From Algibacter miyuki (GTDB lineage: Bacteria; Bacteroidota; Bacteroidia; Flavobacteriales; Flavobacteriaceae): 64,000 bases of DNA. A model generated the notes under the pieces. That model made no database searches. It was not told the origin of the DNA and saw only the letters and a program-made list of their open reading frames with translations. Numbering within the stretch: the first letter of the stretch is position 1; the number at the start of each line of letters is the position of its first letter. Position numbers and translations under genes: made by a program. Below are positions 1 through 9,143 of this stretch, piece after piece. The stretch lies in the NCBI RefSeq assembly GCF_042427745.1, contig NZ_JBHMFA010000006.1. The stretch is one strand, 5' to 3'.

Positions 1-834
1 ATCATTACCGTAGAATTAGATTTTGAAGACACTTTTAGCGCCTGCGAAGGTGTATCAGATTTGGTATTATACAAAACAAAAGAGGATCCTTCGGAATCTT
101 TATCGGTACTAATTTCAAACTATACTTTAGATGAAATTCTTGAAACAGGTACAAACGACACATTAAGTGTTGAAAAAAGCGCGACGTTTTACTACAGAAC
201 TTATAGTGATGCTAGTTTACCATCGGCCCTATTTTGTAGCGATATTCCTGAAGAAGTTAATATTACATCGAGTGAAGATGACGATTGTATTGCTGAAATT
301 TTAACCGTTTTATCCAAAGATGATAATGATGGAATTTTGGCTATTTTAGAAGATGTAAACGGCAATGGCGATTTAACAGATGATGATACCGATGGCGATG
401 GCTTACCGAATTACATTGATATGGATGATGATGGTGATAATATTTTAACGGCCGATGAAAACCCAGATCCTAATGGTGATGGCAATTTAGATGATGCTCA
501 AGATACTGATGGCGATGGCATTCCTGATTATTTAGATGATGATGATGATGGCGATGGCGTAAAAACACGAGATGAAGAAAACGACTCTCAAGATCAACGC
601 CCAAATAACGATACTACCAATAGTTTAATTGGAGCCGATTACTTAAATCCAGAAATAAAAACGACTGTTCCGGCAACCGCTTATAGAGAACACACGGTAT
701 ATAATACGTATTTAGTAACCGTAAACTTACAAGGAATTAGTTTAAGCTTTTTATCGCAAGACGATTTCGATTTTGGAGTTTTAAGTGATAGCGGTTTAAC
801 ATCGACCACAAAAATAACTCCAGATTTCAATTAA
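1..834 (+). CDS. Surface or secreted protein with acidic calcium-binding-type repeats (5' end outside window)
   Basis: The reading frame is open from base 1 to the stop at 832-834, so the gene starts upstream of the window and its N-terminus is unseen. The visible 277 residues hold a strongly acidic stretch (about bases 340-590) built from D-x-D-G-D-G-type units such as DTDGDGLPNYID and DTDGDGIPDYLD. These resemble thrombospondin type 3 or EF-hand-like calcium loops common in exported proteins of Bacteroidota. The last ~60 residues form a separate non-repetitive tail without a recognisable T9SS sorting signal. Export and calcium binding are inferred from the repeats. The specific function is unknown. 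It ends 4 bases inside the convergent Smr gene. Confidence 0.85.
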   Translation: MITVELDFEDTFSACEGVSDLVLYKTKEDPSESLSVLISNYTLDEILETGTNDTLSVEKSATFYYRTYSDASLPSALFCSDIPEEVNITSSEDDDCIAEILTVLSKDDNDGILAILEDVNGNGDLTDDDTDGDGLPNYIDMDDDGDNILTADENPDPNGDGNLDDAQDTDGDGIPDYLDDDDDGDGVKTRDEENDSQDQRPNNDTTNSLIGADYLNPEIKTTVPATAYREHTVYNTYLVTVNLQGISLSFLSQDDFDFGVLSDSGLTSTTKITPDFN

Positions 835-1391
835 TCTGAAGTACTGTTTTGAAAAATATAAACTTCGGTAGCGCCTAAACCATATTTTTGGTAATTAGCA
901 TCGTAGTATTTTACATTATAGCGACCGAATAAATATTCTAATTCCATTTTTAGTACGCCTTCGCCTACGCCGTGAATAAACACCACTTTTTGAACGCGTT
1001 TAGATATCGCCCATTCTAATTTATGTTTTGCCGTATCTAATTGCAGACTTAACATATCGTGATTGGCCATACCTCTAGCCGATTTCACTAACTGATTAAT
1101 ATGCAAATCAACTTCCATAGTAGGCTCAAAACGCTCTTTCGATTTCACTCTAACCGATTTTCGTCGTACTGGTTTTTCTTTTTCATCTAAAACAGCATGC
1201 AAGCTTTTATGAGAAAAAATTCCCGTTCTAAAATCACTTTTAGAAGTGTCTTTTACCAACTCGTAACTTTCAAAATCTAGCAAAAACCCATCAGTAGTTT
1301 CAATAAAAATTTGTTTGCCTTCAATCTTTTTTATGCGTCCAGCCAAGTTTTCATCTAAAACTAAAACCGAATCATTTACCTTAAAATCCAT
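831..1391 (-). CDS. Smr domain-containing protein
   Basis: This is a 186-residue protein with two parts. The N-terminal ~50 residues form a small beta-rich, KOW-like region (MDFKVNDSVLVL). From about residue 90 there is a Smr domain, with VDLHINQLV matching the LDLHG-type motif and IHGVGEGVLK matching the H-G-x-G motif. Smr domains, known from the C-terminus of MutS2, are nucleic-acid nicking or binding modules. Here the domain stands alone with a short N-terminal extension, a form common in Bacteroidota. A cytoplasmic role in nucleic-acid metabolism is inferred from the family. The ATG at 1391 is well placed. The next gene in the same direction starts 11 bases upstream, which suggests co-transcription. 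Confidence 0.85.
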   Translation of the reverse strand: MDFKVNDSVLVLDENLAGRIKKIEGKQIFIETTDGFLLDFESYELVKDTSKSDFRTGIFSHKSLHAVLDEKEKPVRRKSVRVKSKERFEPTMEVDLHINQLVKSARGMANHDMLSLQLDTAKHKLEWAISKRVQKVVFIHGVGEGVLKMELEYLFGRYNVKYYDANYQKYGLGATEVYIFQNSTSD

Positions 1392-1402
1392 TTCAAACAG
1401 GT

Positions 1403-1591
1403 TTAAATATCCTCATTAATATCCGCGTCTTCATCCACCTTACTTGGTATAGTTCGGGAAACTCTATAAACTCCCATCATCAAAAATACAATCCCTATAG
1501 TTAATAAATATTGATTTTGATTTGCCCCAACCTTGGCATACATAGCCACGGCAGCGCCCATCAGGATTAAAATATAATTTAAGTACTTCAT
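1403..1591 (-). CDS. Small two-helix membrane protein, hypothetical
   Basis: This 62-residue protein has two hydrophobic segments (about residues 4-19 and 27-43) with a short polar link, followed by an acidic tail (KVDEDADINEDI). It lies 11 bases upstream of the Smr gene on the same strand, so the two are probably one transcript. I recognise no family. The membrane location is predicted only from hydrophobicity. Confidence 0.65.
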   Translation of the reverse strand: MKYLNYILILMGAAVAMYAKVGANQNQYLLTIGIVFLMMGVYRVSRTIPSKVDEDADINEDI

Positions 1592-1742
1592 CTTGCAAAT
1601 TTACACAAAACTGTAACATAAAAACGATATTTTACATCGGTTAAAATGCGTAAAATAAAGTTTATCTGTAAAAACACTTTAATTTAAAACGTTTCACTCT
1701 TATTTTTCGTACATTTACAAGAATAACTGATTACTTCATTTT

Positions 1743-3554
1743 ATGAAAAACGTCACCTTTTTGCCCAAAAAACCTCTTTTAATGCCATTGAATCTAGGCT
1801 TATTAGTATGGTTAGTTTCCTCTCAATTAGCTACAGCACAGCTTTCCGTTAGAAATAATGCAGCCATATTTATTAAAGATGAAATCGTTTTTGTTGAAGA
1901 CGATATAAACCTTGAAGAAACAGCAAGCACCATTTATTTAAGAGACGAAGCTCAAATAATTCAAGGCACAGGTACTACAGGAAATTCAGGAGAAGGTGAA
2001 TTAAGCGTTTACCAAGACGGAAATGTTGATGCTTATGAATATAACTTTTGGTGTTCTCCTACCGGAAACCATGATGACACCTTAGTAAACAACCCGTTTG
2101 GGGTTACATTGCTTAATGATATTAATACTGTAATAAATTCTACCCCGGCAGATGTAACCCCACAACCTAACCGCAACGGCTCGGCTACAGATCTTAAAAT
2201 AGACCCTTACTGGATTTGGAAATATATAGGAGAAACAGACTATACTGGCTGGGTTCATGTTGGAAATGCAACTACTATTGAGCCAGGTCAAGGTTTTACA
2301 ATGAAAGGTACACAAGGTTCAGGCAGTAACCAAAATTATGATTTTAGAGGCAAACCAAATAACGGGCACATTGAAGTTTCTGTTACCAATGGCGCCTATA
2401 GTTTAGTAGGAAACCCTTACCCTTCTGCTATGGATGCTCATGCTTATATTTGGGACACGAATAATAAAACAAGCATTACTGGAACTTTATACTATTGGGA
2501 ACAAAACCCTAATGTAAATTCGCATAATTTAAATGCTTATGATGGTGGTTATACTACTTATTTAATTACTGAAGATGGAACTACTGAAACAATAACATCA
2601 GCTACTTTTACAACTTTTAATAATGATGGATCAGAAAACGGAAGTACAGGAACAACCGCTAAATTAATAAAACCAGGAAGACATATTCCAATTGGTCAAG
2701 GCTTCATGGTTCAAGGTGCTTCTGGAATTCCAAGTAATAGCACTGTAAATGCAGAAAATAGTCATCGCATTTATGAAAAAGAAAATATGACTACTAGTGT
2801 CTTTTTCAAATCGGCTAATTCCAAAAATACGGAACCAGTAGTTAATAGTATATTTACCACCGTGAATTCTGAATATAAACGTTTTAGATTAAATGTTGAT
2901 TTCAACAACACTTACACCAGGCAGTTAGTAGAAACTTTTAATAATAATGCTACGGAAGGTTTTGATCGCGGATTAGAATCTCGATTACATGAAAGGGATA
3001 TTTTATCGGCAGATGCTTATTTTCCTATTGGAGATTTAAGTTATTTAGCTGAAGCTTTAGTTTATGATGAAGATTTAAAAATACCTTTAACTATTGAAGT
3101 AAATAATGACATGCCTGTAAGAATTAGAATTGCGGATGTTCAAAACTTCGATACTGATTTACCTATTTTCATTCATGATAAAACAACTAATTTATATGTG
3201 AATTTAAAGTCTCAAAGTTTTAATGTAAATCTAGATGCTGGAAAATATACCGATCGATTTGAAGTAACATTTAAGGCAGCTACATTAAGTACAGAGCTCC
3301 TAGATGTAAACACAATCAACGCCTTTCAGAATAACAAAACAAGCACTTTGACCCTAACAAACCCATCGCTTTTAAACATCAAATCTATTTTGGTTTACGA
3401 TGTTACCGGAAAACAAGTGTTAACAGATAAACCTAGTTCTACAAAGTTATCTCACAGTATATCTACCAAACAATTAAGTACTGGAGTATATATTTTAAAT
3501 GCTGTACTTGATAATAATATTGTGTTTAACAAAAAAATTATGATTACCGAGTAA
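1743..3554 (+). CDS. Exported protein with type IX secretion C-terminal sorting domain
   Basis: This 603-residue protein has an N-terminal signal peptide, a long hydrophobic run ending near ATAQ at residues 30-33. The body is rich in Asn, Thr and aromatic residues, with repeated phrases such as SLVGNPYPSAMDA and GQGFMVQG that are typical of large flavobacterial surface proteins. The last ~75 residues (about 530-603) form a type A sorting domain: ILVYDVTGKQV, a short variable part, then LSTGVYILN and a final KKIMI. That domain directs the protein through the type IX (Por) system to the cell surface, where it is cleaved. The passenger function is unknown. It is a single gene followed by a hairpin terminator. 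Confidence 0.85.
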   Translation: MKNVTFLPKKPLLMPLNLGLLVWLVSSQLATAQLSVRNNAAIFIKDEIVFVEDDINLEETASTIYLRDEAQIIQGTGTTGNSGEGELSVYQDGNVDAYEYNFWCSPTGNHDDTLVNNPFGVTLLNDINTVINSTPADVTPQPNRNGSATDLKIDPYWIWKYIGETDYTGWVHVGNATTIEPGQGFTMKGTQGSGSNQNYDFRGKPNNGHIEVSVTNGAYSLVGNPYPSAMDAHAYIWDTNNKTSITGTLYYWEQNPNVNSHNLNAYDGGYTTYLITEDGTTETITSATFTTFNNDGSENGSTGTTAKLIKPGRHIPIGQGFMVQGASGIPSNSTVNAENSHRIYEKENMTTSVFFKSANSKNTEPVVNSIFTTVNSEYKRFRLNVDFNNTYTRQLVETFNNNATEGFDRGLESRLHERDILSADAYFPIGDLSYLAEALVYDEDLKIPLTIEVNNDMPVRIRIADVQNFDTDLPIFIHDKTTNLYVNLKSQSFNVNLDAGKYTDRFEVTFKAATLSTELLDVNTINAFQNNKTSTLTLTNPSLLNIKSILVYDVTGKQVLTDKPSSTKLSHSISTKQLSTGVYILNAVLDNNIVFNKKIMITE

Positions 3555-3578
3555 ATCTTTTACTACCAATTAAACCTG

Positions 3579-3630
3579 AAAGCCAACTAATAAAAATTCG
3601 ATAAAGGATTTTTTTGTCAGTTGGCTTTTG
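3579..3630 (+). terminator. Intrinsic terminator after the T9SS gene
   Basis: The 10-base arms AAAGCCAACT (3579-3588) and AGTTGGCTTT (3619-3628) pair perfectly across a 30-base loop, and T-rich sequence follows. It lies 25 bases after the stop. Its 3' arm covers a possible TTG start at 3621 for the next gene, which argues for the later ATG. Confidence 0.6.
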
Positions 3631-3659
3631 TTATTTTAGCACATTCAGAATACAACACC

Positions 3660-3944
3660 ATGCAATCTTTAGAAAAATACATGCTGCCTTGCCTTAACAA
3701 AAAACTCTTTGGGGTAGAATGTATGGGCTGTGGTATTCAAAGAGCATTTTCGTTATTATTACACGGCGATTTTGTTGCTGCATTTAAAATGTACCCCGCT
3801 ATTTACCCGTTGCTTATTCTTGTTATTTACATTGGAATTAATGCTTTCTTTAAATTTAAACAATCTAATAAAGTAATTACTGTAGTCGCTATAATGACCG
3901 TAATTACTATTATAACTAGTTATCTAATCAAAATAATCAATTAA
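3660..3944 (+). CDS. DUF2752 family membrane protein
   Basis: This 94-residue protein carries the Cys-rich signature of DUF2752 (MGCGIQRAF, usually C-P-G-C-G followed by R) near residues 25-33, then two predicted transmembrane helices in the second half. The first Cys-Pro pair is Cys-Met here. I start it at ATG 3660 because an upstream in-frame TTG at 3621 falls inside the preceding terminator hairpin. The family is found in the inner membrane of many Bacteroidota and its function is not known. It is followed 11 bases later by the CCC-motif gene, a usual pairing that suggests an operon. Confidence 0.75.
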   Translation: MQSLEKYMLPCLNKKLFGVECMGCGIQRAFSLLLHGDFVAAFKMYPAIYPLLILVIYIGINAFFKFKQSNKVITVVAIMTVITIITSYLIKIIN

Positions 3945-3955
3945 AAAACAAACAC

Positions 3956-4285
3956 ATGGAACAAGAAAAACTCAATGCAACGTTAGTTTACGTATTATCA
4001 ATTATAGGTCTTTTATGCTGCTGTATTGCCGGTTCTGGATTTATATTAGCTGGTATTGCCTTTTTTATAGCAAATAGTAAAATAAACGCAGCAAAAGCAA
4101 ACCCAGAACAGTACGACCCTGCAAGCGTAAAAGCGATGAATACTGCAAAAACAGTAGCATTGGTTATACTTATAATAAATATACTTTACTTAATATATTC
4201 TATTTACCAAATTGCTACAATTGGTTGGGATCAAGTTATGATACAATCTCAAGAGATTATGGAACAATATCAAAGTCAACAATAA
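3956..4285 (+). CDS. CCC-motif membrane protein (DUF4190-like)
   Basis: This 109-residue protein has two hydrophobic helices (about residues 9-33 and 64-88). The first contains LLCCCIAGSGFILAGIAFF, the triple-Cys signature of the CCC-motif family, and is followed by a conserved charged stretch (KINAAKANPEQY). The protein should be an inner-membrane protein of unknown function. It lies 11 bases after the DUF2752 gene and ends before a strong two-way terminator. Confidence 0.75.
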   Translation: MEQEKLNATLVYVLSIIGLLCCCIAGSGFILAGIAFFIANSKINAAKANPEQYDPASVKAMNTAKTVALVILIINILYLIYSIYQIATIGWDQVMIQSQEIMEQYQSQQ

Positions 4286-4304
4286 TTATTGATTTATTAG
4301 ACAT

Positions 4305-4334
4305 AAAAAAAGCGACCCGTGGGTCGCTTTTTTT
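4305..4334. terminator. Bidirectional terminator between the CCC-motif gene and rocD
   Basis: AGCGACCC and GGGTCGCT form a compact GC-rich stem with a 2-base loop, flanked by A6 on the left and T8 on the right. It can therefore end transcription of the plus-strand gene and of the convergent rocD. Confidence 0.9.
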
Positions 4335-4357
4335 TATTTCATTAATTACTAAAACTA

Positions 4358-5602
4358 TTACTTTTCAAATTGAGTAAGTGTTTTTGTTATTATGGAAACA
4401 CAGTCTAATAATTGTGCTTTCGTCATCACCAATGGCGGTGCAAAACGAATAATATTACCATGCGTTGGTTTGGCTAACAAACCATTATCGCGTAAAGCAA
4501 TACAAATGTTCCAGGCGGTATCGCTATCTTCTGTATCATTAATTAAAATGGCATTTAGCAAACCTTTACCTCTAACGTCGTTTACTATAGAACTGGTTTC
4601 GATAAATTTTGATAGTTCAGCTCTAAATACTTCACCTAAGGCTTGTGCATTTTGCGCTAAGTTCTCATCCTTAACCACTTCTAAAGCTGCAATTCCAACA
4701 GCGGCGGCTATAGGATTTCCGCCATAAGTACTCCCGTGGTTTCCGGGTTGGATAACATTCATTATCGCATCATTCGCTAATACCGCAGAAACCGGATAAG
4801 CACCACCAGACAAAGCTTTACCTAATATTAATATATCGGCTTTTACATCTTCGTGGTCAATTGCCAACATGCGTCCCGTTCTTGCAATACCGGTTTGTAC
4901 TTCATCTGCAATAAACAATACATTATGTTTTTCACAAAGCGCTTTTGCAGAACTCAAGTATCCTTCGCTTGGCACATAAACACCTGCTTCACCCTGAATA
5001 GGTTCTACTAAAAAGCCAGCAACATTTTTATTATTTACTAAAACATCTTCTAGTGCTTTTAAATTATCGTATTCAATTTTAATGAATCCTTTGGTATAAG
5101 GACCAAAGTTTTTTCTAGCTACAGGATCATTACTAAAAGAAATAATAGTTGTGGTACGTCCATGAAAATTATTTTCACAAACCACAATTTCGGCTTCATT
5201 CTCATCAATACCTTTTACTTCATAAGCCCATTTTCTACATAGTTTTAAAGCCGTTTCTACAGCTTCAGCCCCAGTATTCATGGGTAATAACTTATCGTAA
5301 TTAAAGGTTTCAGTCGCATATTTTTCAAACTTACCTAGCACATCATTATAAAATGCTCGAGACGTTAAGCTTAAAGTTTGCGCTTGTTTTGTCATGGCAT
5401 CAACAATTTTTGGGTGACAATGCCCTTGGTTTACCGCAGAGTAAGCCGACAAGAAATCGTAATATTTCTTACCCTCTACATCCCAAACATACACACCTTC
5501 TCCTCTACTCAATACTACGGGTAGTGGATGGTAGTTGTGTGCACCATACTTGTTTTCTAAATCTATCGCTTGTTGCGAAGTTAATTGGTCTAAAACAGCC
5601 AT
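4358..5602 (-). CDS. rocD: Ornithine aminotransferase
   Basis: This 414-residue protein is full length for the class III PLP aminotransferase family. The sequence around FLVEPIQGEAGV, FIADEVQTGIARTG and ILILGKALSGG matches ornithine-oxo-acid transaminase. K262 is the expected Schiff-base lysine and D233 should contact the pyridine nitrogen. The enzyme converts ornithine plus 2-oxoglutarate to glutamate semialdehyde plus glutamate in the cytoplasm, linking arginine breakdown to proline and glutamate. It stands alone between a shared terminator and a divergent channel gene. The start is the ATG at 5602. Confidence 0.95.
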   Translation of the reverse strand: MAVLDQLTSQQAIDLENKYGAHNYHPLPVVLSRGEGVYVWDVEGKKYYDFLSAYSAVNQGHCHPKIVDAMTKQAQTLSLTSRAFYNDVLGKFEKYATETFNYDKLLPMNTGAEAVETALKLCRKWAYEVKGIDENEAEIVVCENNFHGRTTTIISFSNDPVARKNFGPYTKGFIKIEYDNLKALEDVLVNNKNVAGFLVEPIQGEAGVYVPSEGYLSSAKALCEKHNVLFIADEVQTGIARTGRMLAIDHEDVKADILILGKALSGGAYPVSAVLANDAIMNVIQPGNHGSTYGGNPIAAAVGIAALEVVKDENLAQNAQALGEVFRAELSKFIETSSIVNDVRGKGLLNAILINDTEDSDTAWNICIALRDNGLLAKPTHGNIIRFAPPLVMTKAQLLDCVSIITKTLTQFEK

Positions 5603-5815
5603 TTTAAAATAAAATTTAAACGTTCGTATCCAAAAAAATGGATATCTAAAATAACCATTCCTTCTCTACCTTTATCCTTTCGAGGTTTCGAAAATTCAGC
5701 GTGGGAGAGAAATCATCCCTAAGAACTTCAAATTTATACAATTAAAGTAGAAAATGTGTCTTTTCGTTAAATTTTGTGTCTAATGAGTAACAACCTAATC
5801 AAAAAATAACAATTT

Positions 5816-6985
5816 ATGGACTATTTATCAAATGTATTAGACACTCTCACTAAATCTATTGGAGGTAATTTATCAAATGCTTTATCGGCATTAATTATTA
5901 TAATCATCGGTTGGTTTATTGCGGGATTACTAAAACGTATTATTTTAAAAATCTTCAAAAAAACAGGTGTAGACGACAAACTTAAAAACTCAAAAATTAG
6001 TCTTTCAAAATTCATCAGTAAACTGGTTTATTTTTTAGTCATGATTTTTGTCTTCACTCTAGCTCTAGAAAAACTAGGTATGACCAATGTTCTGGACCCA
6101 TTAAAAAATATGCTTAACGATTTTGCTGGCTTTGTACCAAACATTATTGGCGCAGGTTTAGTATGTTATATTGGCTATATGCTAGCAACCATTGTTTCAG
6201 AACTTGTTGAAGTTTCGGGCGGTTCTATTCAAAAATTTGTACCAAAATTAAAACTACCAGAAAACATCGACATTGTTAATGTGATTAAAAAAATCGTTTT
6301 CATCTTTATATTTATTCCGTTATTAATATCGGCTTTTAATATTCTGAATATGGATGCGATTTCTCAACCAGCAACAGCTATGCTTAACGACTTTTTTAAC
6401 GCTATTCCGAAGGTTATTTCAGCATCGTTAATTCTTATCTTATTTGTAGTTGGAGGCCGTTTTTTAAGCGAACTTATTAAGGACTTATTAAACAGTATGA
6501 ATCTAAACAACTTCTTTAACAAAGCCGGACTAGGATCGATTACAGGAAATACCAACTTGGTAAAAATTATAGGAAACTTAGTATATTACTTTATTATTTT
6601 ATTCGGATTAACCACAGCGGTAGATAAATTAGAATTCCATTATTTATCTGATGTTCTATCTACTATTACCACATATTCTGGTAAAATAATTTTCGGATTA
6701 ATCATTTTAGCTATCGGAAACTGGATTGCCAATATCGCTGCAAATAACTTCGCGAAAAACGACGACAACGCCTTTGTGGCGTCTATTATTAGAATTGCAA
6801 TTATCGCGATATTCTTGGCCATTGGTTTAAGAACGATGGGACTTGCCGACGAAATTATAAACCTAGCTTTCGGTATATCACTTGGTACGGTAGCTTTAAC
6901 TATAATTCTTTCTTTCGGACTTGGTGGTCGTGAGGCTGCGGGCAAACAAATGGATAAAATTCTTACTAAATTCAACAAAAAATAA
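5816..6985 (+). CDS. CmpX-like mechanosensitive channel family protein (TM-helix repeats)
   Basis: This 389-residue, very hydrophobic protein is built from repeats of a conserved amphipathic-transmembrane unit, for example ALIIIIIGWFIAGLLKRI, IGAGLVCYIGYMLA, LILILFVVGGRFLSE and GLIILAIGNWIANIA. This is the TM_helix repeat seen in CmpX-type proteins. It ends with LSFGLGGREAAGKQMD, the motif before the pore-lining helix region of MscS relatives, but has no long C-terminal beta domain. It should act in the inner membrane, perhaps as a small-conductance or osmotic-response channel. Channel activity is family inference. It is a single gene with its own terminator. Confidence 0.8.
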   Translation: MDYLSNVLDTLTKSIGGNLSNALSALIIIIIGWFIAGLLKRIILKIFKKTGVDDKLKNSKISLSKFISKLVYFLVMIFVFTLALEKLGMTNVLDPLKNMLNDFAGFVPNIIGAGLVCYIGYMLATIVSELVEVSGGSIQKFVPKLKLPENIDIVNVIKKIVFIFIFIPLLISAFNILNMDAISQPATAMLNDFFNAIPKVISASLILILFVVGGRFLSELIKDLLNSMNLNNFFNKAGLGSITGNTNLVKIIGNLVYYFIILFGLTTAVDKLEFHYLSDVLSTITTYSGKIIFGLIILAIGNWIANIAANNFAKNDDNAFVASIIRIAIIAIFLAIGLRTMGLADEIINLAFGISLGTVALTIILSFGLGGREAAGKQMDKILTKFNKK

Positions 6986-7008
6986 TACCTCAAATTTTAC
7001 TTCATTTT

Positions 7009-7042
7009 AAGCTGCTTGGTGTTATACTAAGCAGCTTTTTTT
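7009..7042 (+). terminator. Intrinsic terminator after the CmpX-like gene
   Basis: The arms AAGCTGCTT and AAGCAGCTT pair across a short loop and are followed by a run of eight or more T. It lies 24 bases after the stop codon. Confidence 0.85.
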
Positions 7043-7117
7043 TATTCAAATTAAAATTCCAATAAACAAATTGAAATTTATACGAATTTTATTTCTGGCT
7101 ATTAGTATTTTTGCAAC

Positions 7118-8530
7118 ATGTCTAGAAGAAAATCAAGAAAACAAGTTTTTGAAAACGTCGAAGTTATCGATGCCGGAGCTAAAGGAAAAACTATAGCTAA
7201 AGCACCCGACGGAAAAGTAATATTTTTACCAAACGCCGTGCCTGGTGATGTGGTAGATGTGCAAACCTTTAAAAAGCGTAAAGCATATTATGAAGGTAAG
7301 GCCACCGTATTTCATAAATTGTCCGATAAAAGAACCACACCCGCTTGCGATCATTTTGGTACTTGTGGTGGTTGCAAATGGCAAGACATGGCTTACGAGC
7401 ATCAATTATTTTATAAACAGAAAGAAGTTACCAATAACCTAACCCGTATTGGCCATATAGAATTACCGGAAGTTACACCTATTTTTGGTGCTAAAAATCA
7501 GTATTTCTACAGAAATAAAATGGAATTTTCATTTAGTGATAGCCGTTGGTTGACGCTAGAAGAAGTACAATCGGATGAAGATTTAGGAGATAGAAATGCG
7601 CTAGGATTTCATATTCCAGGCATGTGGGACAAAATTCTAGATGTTAAAAAATGTCATTTACAAGCCGATCCTTCTAATGCTATTAGAAATGCCGTTAAAG
7701 CTTTCGCTCTCGAAAACGATTTAGAGTTTTTCAATACAAGAAATCAAACCGGATTATTACGTACCATGATGATTAGAACATCAAGCACGGGAGACATTAT
7801 GGTGATGATTCAATTCTTTAAAGAAGACAAAGAAAAACGTGAATTAATTCTAGATTATTTAGGTGAAACGTTTCCTGAAATCACATCGTTACAATACGTT
7901 ATTAACGGAAAAGCAAACGATACTATTTACGATCAAGAAGTCATTTGCTACAAAGGAGACGATCACATTTTTGAGGAAATGGAAGGTTTGAAATTCAAAA
8001 TCAATGCCAAATCATTTTATCAAACCAACTCGGAACAAGCTTACGAATTATACAAAATAACGAGAGACTTTGCTGGATTATCAGGTACCGAATTGGTATA
8101 CGATTTATACACAGGTACTGGAACCATTGCTCAGTTTGTTGCAAAACAAGCTAAAAAGGTGATTGGTGTAGAAGCCGTTCCCGATGCCATTACTGCTGCT
8201 AAAGAAAATGCACAATTTAATAACATTAATAACGTTGAGTTCTTTGTAGGTGATATGAAGCATGTTTTTAATGCACAATTTATTGAAGCCCACGGTACGC
8301 CAGATATTATAATTACCGATCCTCCACGTGATGGTATGCATAAAGATGTGGTACAACAAATATTGAACATTGCACCTAAAAAAATAGTTTACGTAAGCTG
8401 TAATAGCGCCACACAAGCTAGAGATTTAGCTTTAATGGATGAACAATATAAAGTTGTAAAAACCCAAGCTGTAGATATGTTTCCACAAACTTTTCACGTG
8501 GAAAATGTTGTACTTTTGGAGAGACGCTAG
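7118..8530 (+). CDS. rlmD: 23S rRNA (uracil-5-)-methyltransferase RlmD
   Basis: This 470-residue protein has an N-terminal TRAM RNA-binding domain (about 10-65). The [4Fe-4S] cysteines lie in CDHFGTCGGC (C77, C83, C86) plus C179 in KKCHLQ. A C-terminal Rossmann methyltransferase domain has LYTGTGTIAQF for SAM, TDPPRDGM, and VSCNS with the catalytic Cys at about 428. This is the RlmD/RumA plan for m5U in 23S rRNA. A TATTTTTG box at 7106-7113 matches the Bacteroidota -7 element, but it ends only 4 bases before the ATG and I see no good -33 TTG, so a leaderless transcript is only possible. The DUF6452 and DUF6048 genes follow, a pairing I have seen in other flavobacteria. Confidence 0.93.
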   Translation: MSRRKSRKQVFENVEVIDAGAKGKTIAKAPDGKVIFLPNAVPGDVVDVQTFKKRKAYYEGKATVFHKLSDKRTTPACDHFGTCGGCKWQDMAYEHQLFYKQKEVTNNLTRIGHIELPEVTPIFGAKNQYFYRNKMEFSFSDSRWLTLEEVQSDEDLGDRNALGFHIPGMWDKILDVKKCHLQADPSNAIRNAVKAFALENDLEFFNTRNQTGLLRTMMIRTSSTGDIMVMIQFFKEDKEKRELILDYLGETFPEITSLQYVINGKANDTIYDQEVICYKGDDHIFEEMEGLKFKINAKSFYQTNSEQAYELYKITRDFAGLSGTELVYDLYTGTGTIAQFVAKQAKKVIGVEAVPDAITAAKENAQFNNINNVEFFVGDMKHVFNAQFIEAHGTPDIIITDPPRDGMHKDVVQQILNIAPKKIVYVSCNSATQARDLALMDEQYKVVKTQAVDMFPQTFHVENVVLLERR

Positions 8531-8597
8531 TGCCTATATTAGGCATGTAATTGTTATAAATAGTTTTCCTTTAAAGAGGTCTGTATTTTAATTGAAT

Positions 8598-9143
8598 ATG
8601 AAATATTTAAAAATTCTTTTTATCCCCGTAATGGTATTAATTGTGGGGATAACTATAAGTTGTGAAAAGGATGATATTTGTCCGGCAAGCACATCTACAA
8701 CGCCAAATTTACTTATTGATGCTTTCGACAATTCTAACGAAGATAGTAGCAAAAATATTTTTAGCCTTGTAGTAATTGGTGTGGATAACGAAGAAGTGCT
8801 ACCTGGCTACTCTATTGTATCAAGTAGCAGTTTAGTACTCCCATTAAAAACCACCGATAACACAACGCAATATAGAATAATTCAAGATTATTCTATTAAT
8901 GACAACGACACGCCTGATGATGATACCGATGATTTTGCCGAAGGAAACCAAGACATTATTACCATAAATTACAGCCGCGAAGAAGTTTTTGTATCGCGCG
9001 CATGTGGTTACAAAACCGTATTCAAAAATGTTACCGTGCAACTGGAAACAGACGAAGACAATTGGATAAAATCTATAATCCCCTTAAACGCAAATCAATC
9101 TGTAGAAGATGAAACAGAAACACACTTTAACTTATTTCACTAA
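8598..9143 (+). CDS. DUF6452 family lipoprotein
   Basis: This 181-residue protein starts MKYLKILFIPVMVL. A lipobox-like end (ISCEKDD) suggests Cys lipidation at about residue 22. The pattern of an early DICPAST, an acidic middle (NDNDTPDDDTDDF) and a late ACGYKTVF fits the DUF6452 family of Bacteroidota. I use the ATG at 8598 rather than the TTG two codons earlier. The function is unknown and it is likely anchored in the cell envelope. Its 3' end overlaps the start of the DUF6048 gene by 35 bases, so translation is probably coupled. Confidence 0.7.
   Translation: MKYLKILFIPVMVLIVGITISCEKDDICPASTSTTPNLLIDAFDNSNEDSSKNIFSLVVIGVDNEEVLPGYSIVSSSSLVLPLKTTDNTTQYRIIQDYSINDNDTPDDDTDDFAEGNQDIITINYSREEVFVSRACGYKTVFKNVTVQLETDEDNWIKSIIPLNANQSVEDETETHFNLFH

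Noticed and set aside
3621..3659. Earlier TTG start for the DUF2752 gene
   Set aside because: It lies in the 3' arm of the preceding terminator and adds residues not seen in the family; ATG 3660 is better.
4392..4727. Plus-strand open frame inside rocD
   Set aside because: It is antisense to a well-supported gene and has no family features.
5627..5644. Inverted repeat TATCCA-N6-TGGATA upstream of rocD
   Set aside because: Six-base arms in AT-rich DNA are easily found by chance, and no matching site was seen elsewhere.
8105..8416. Minus-strand open frames inside rlmD
   Set aside because: They are antisense to the methyltransferase domain and have no recognisable motif.
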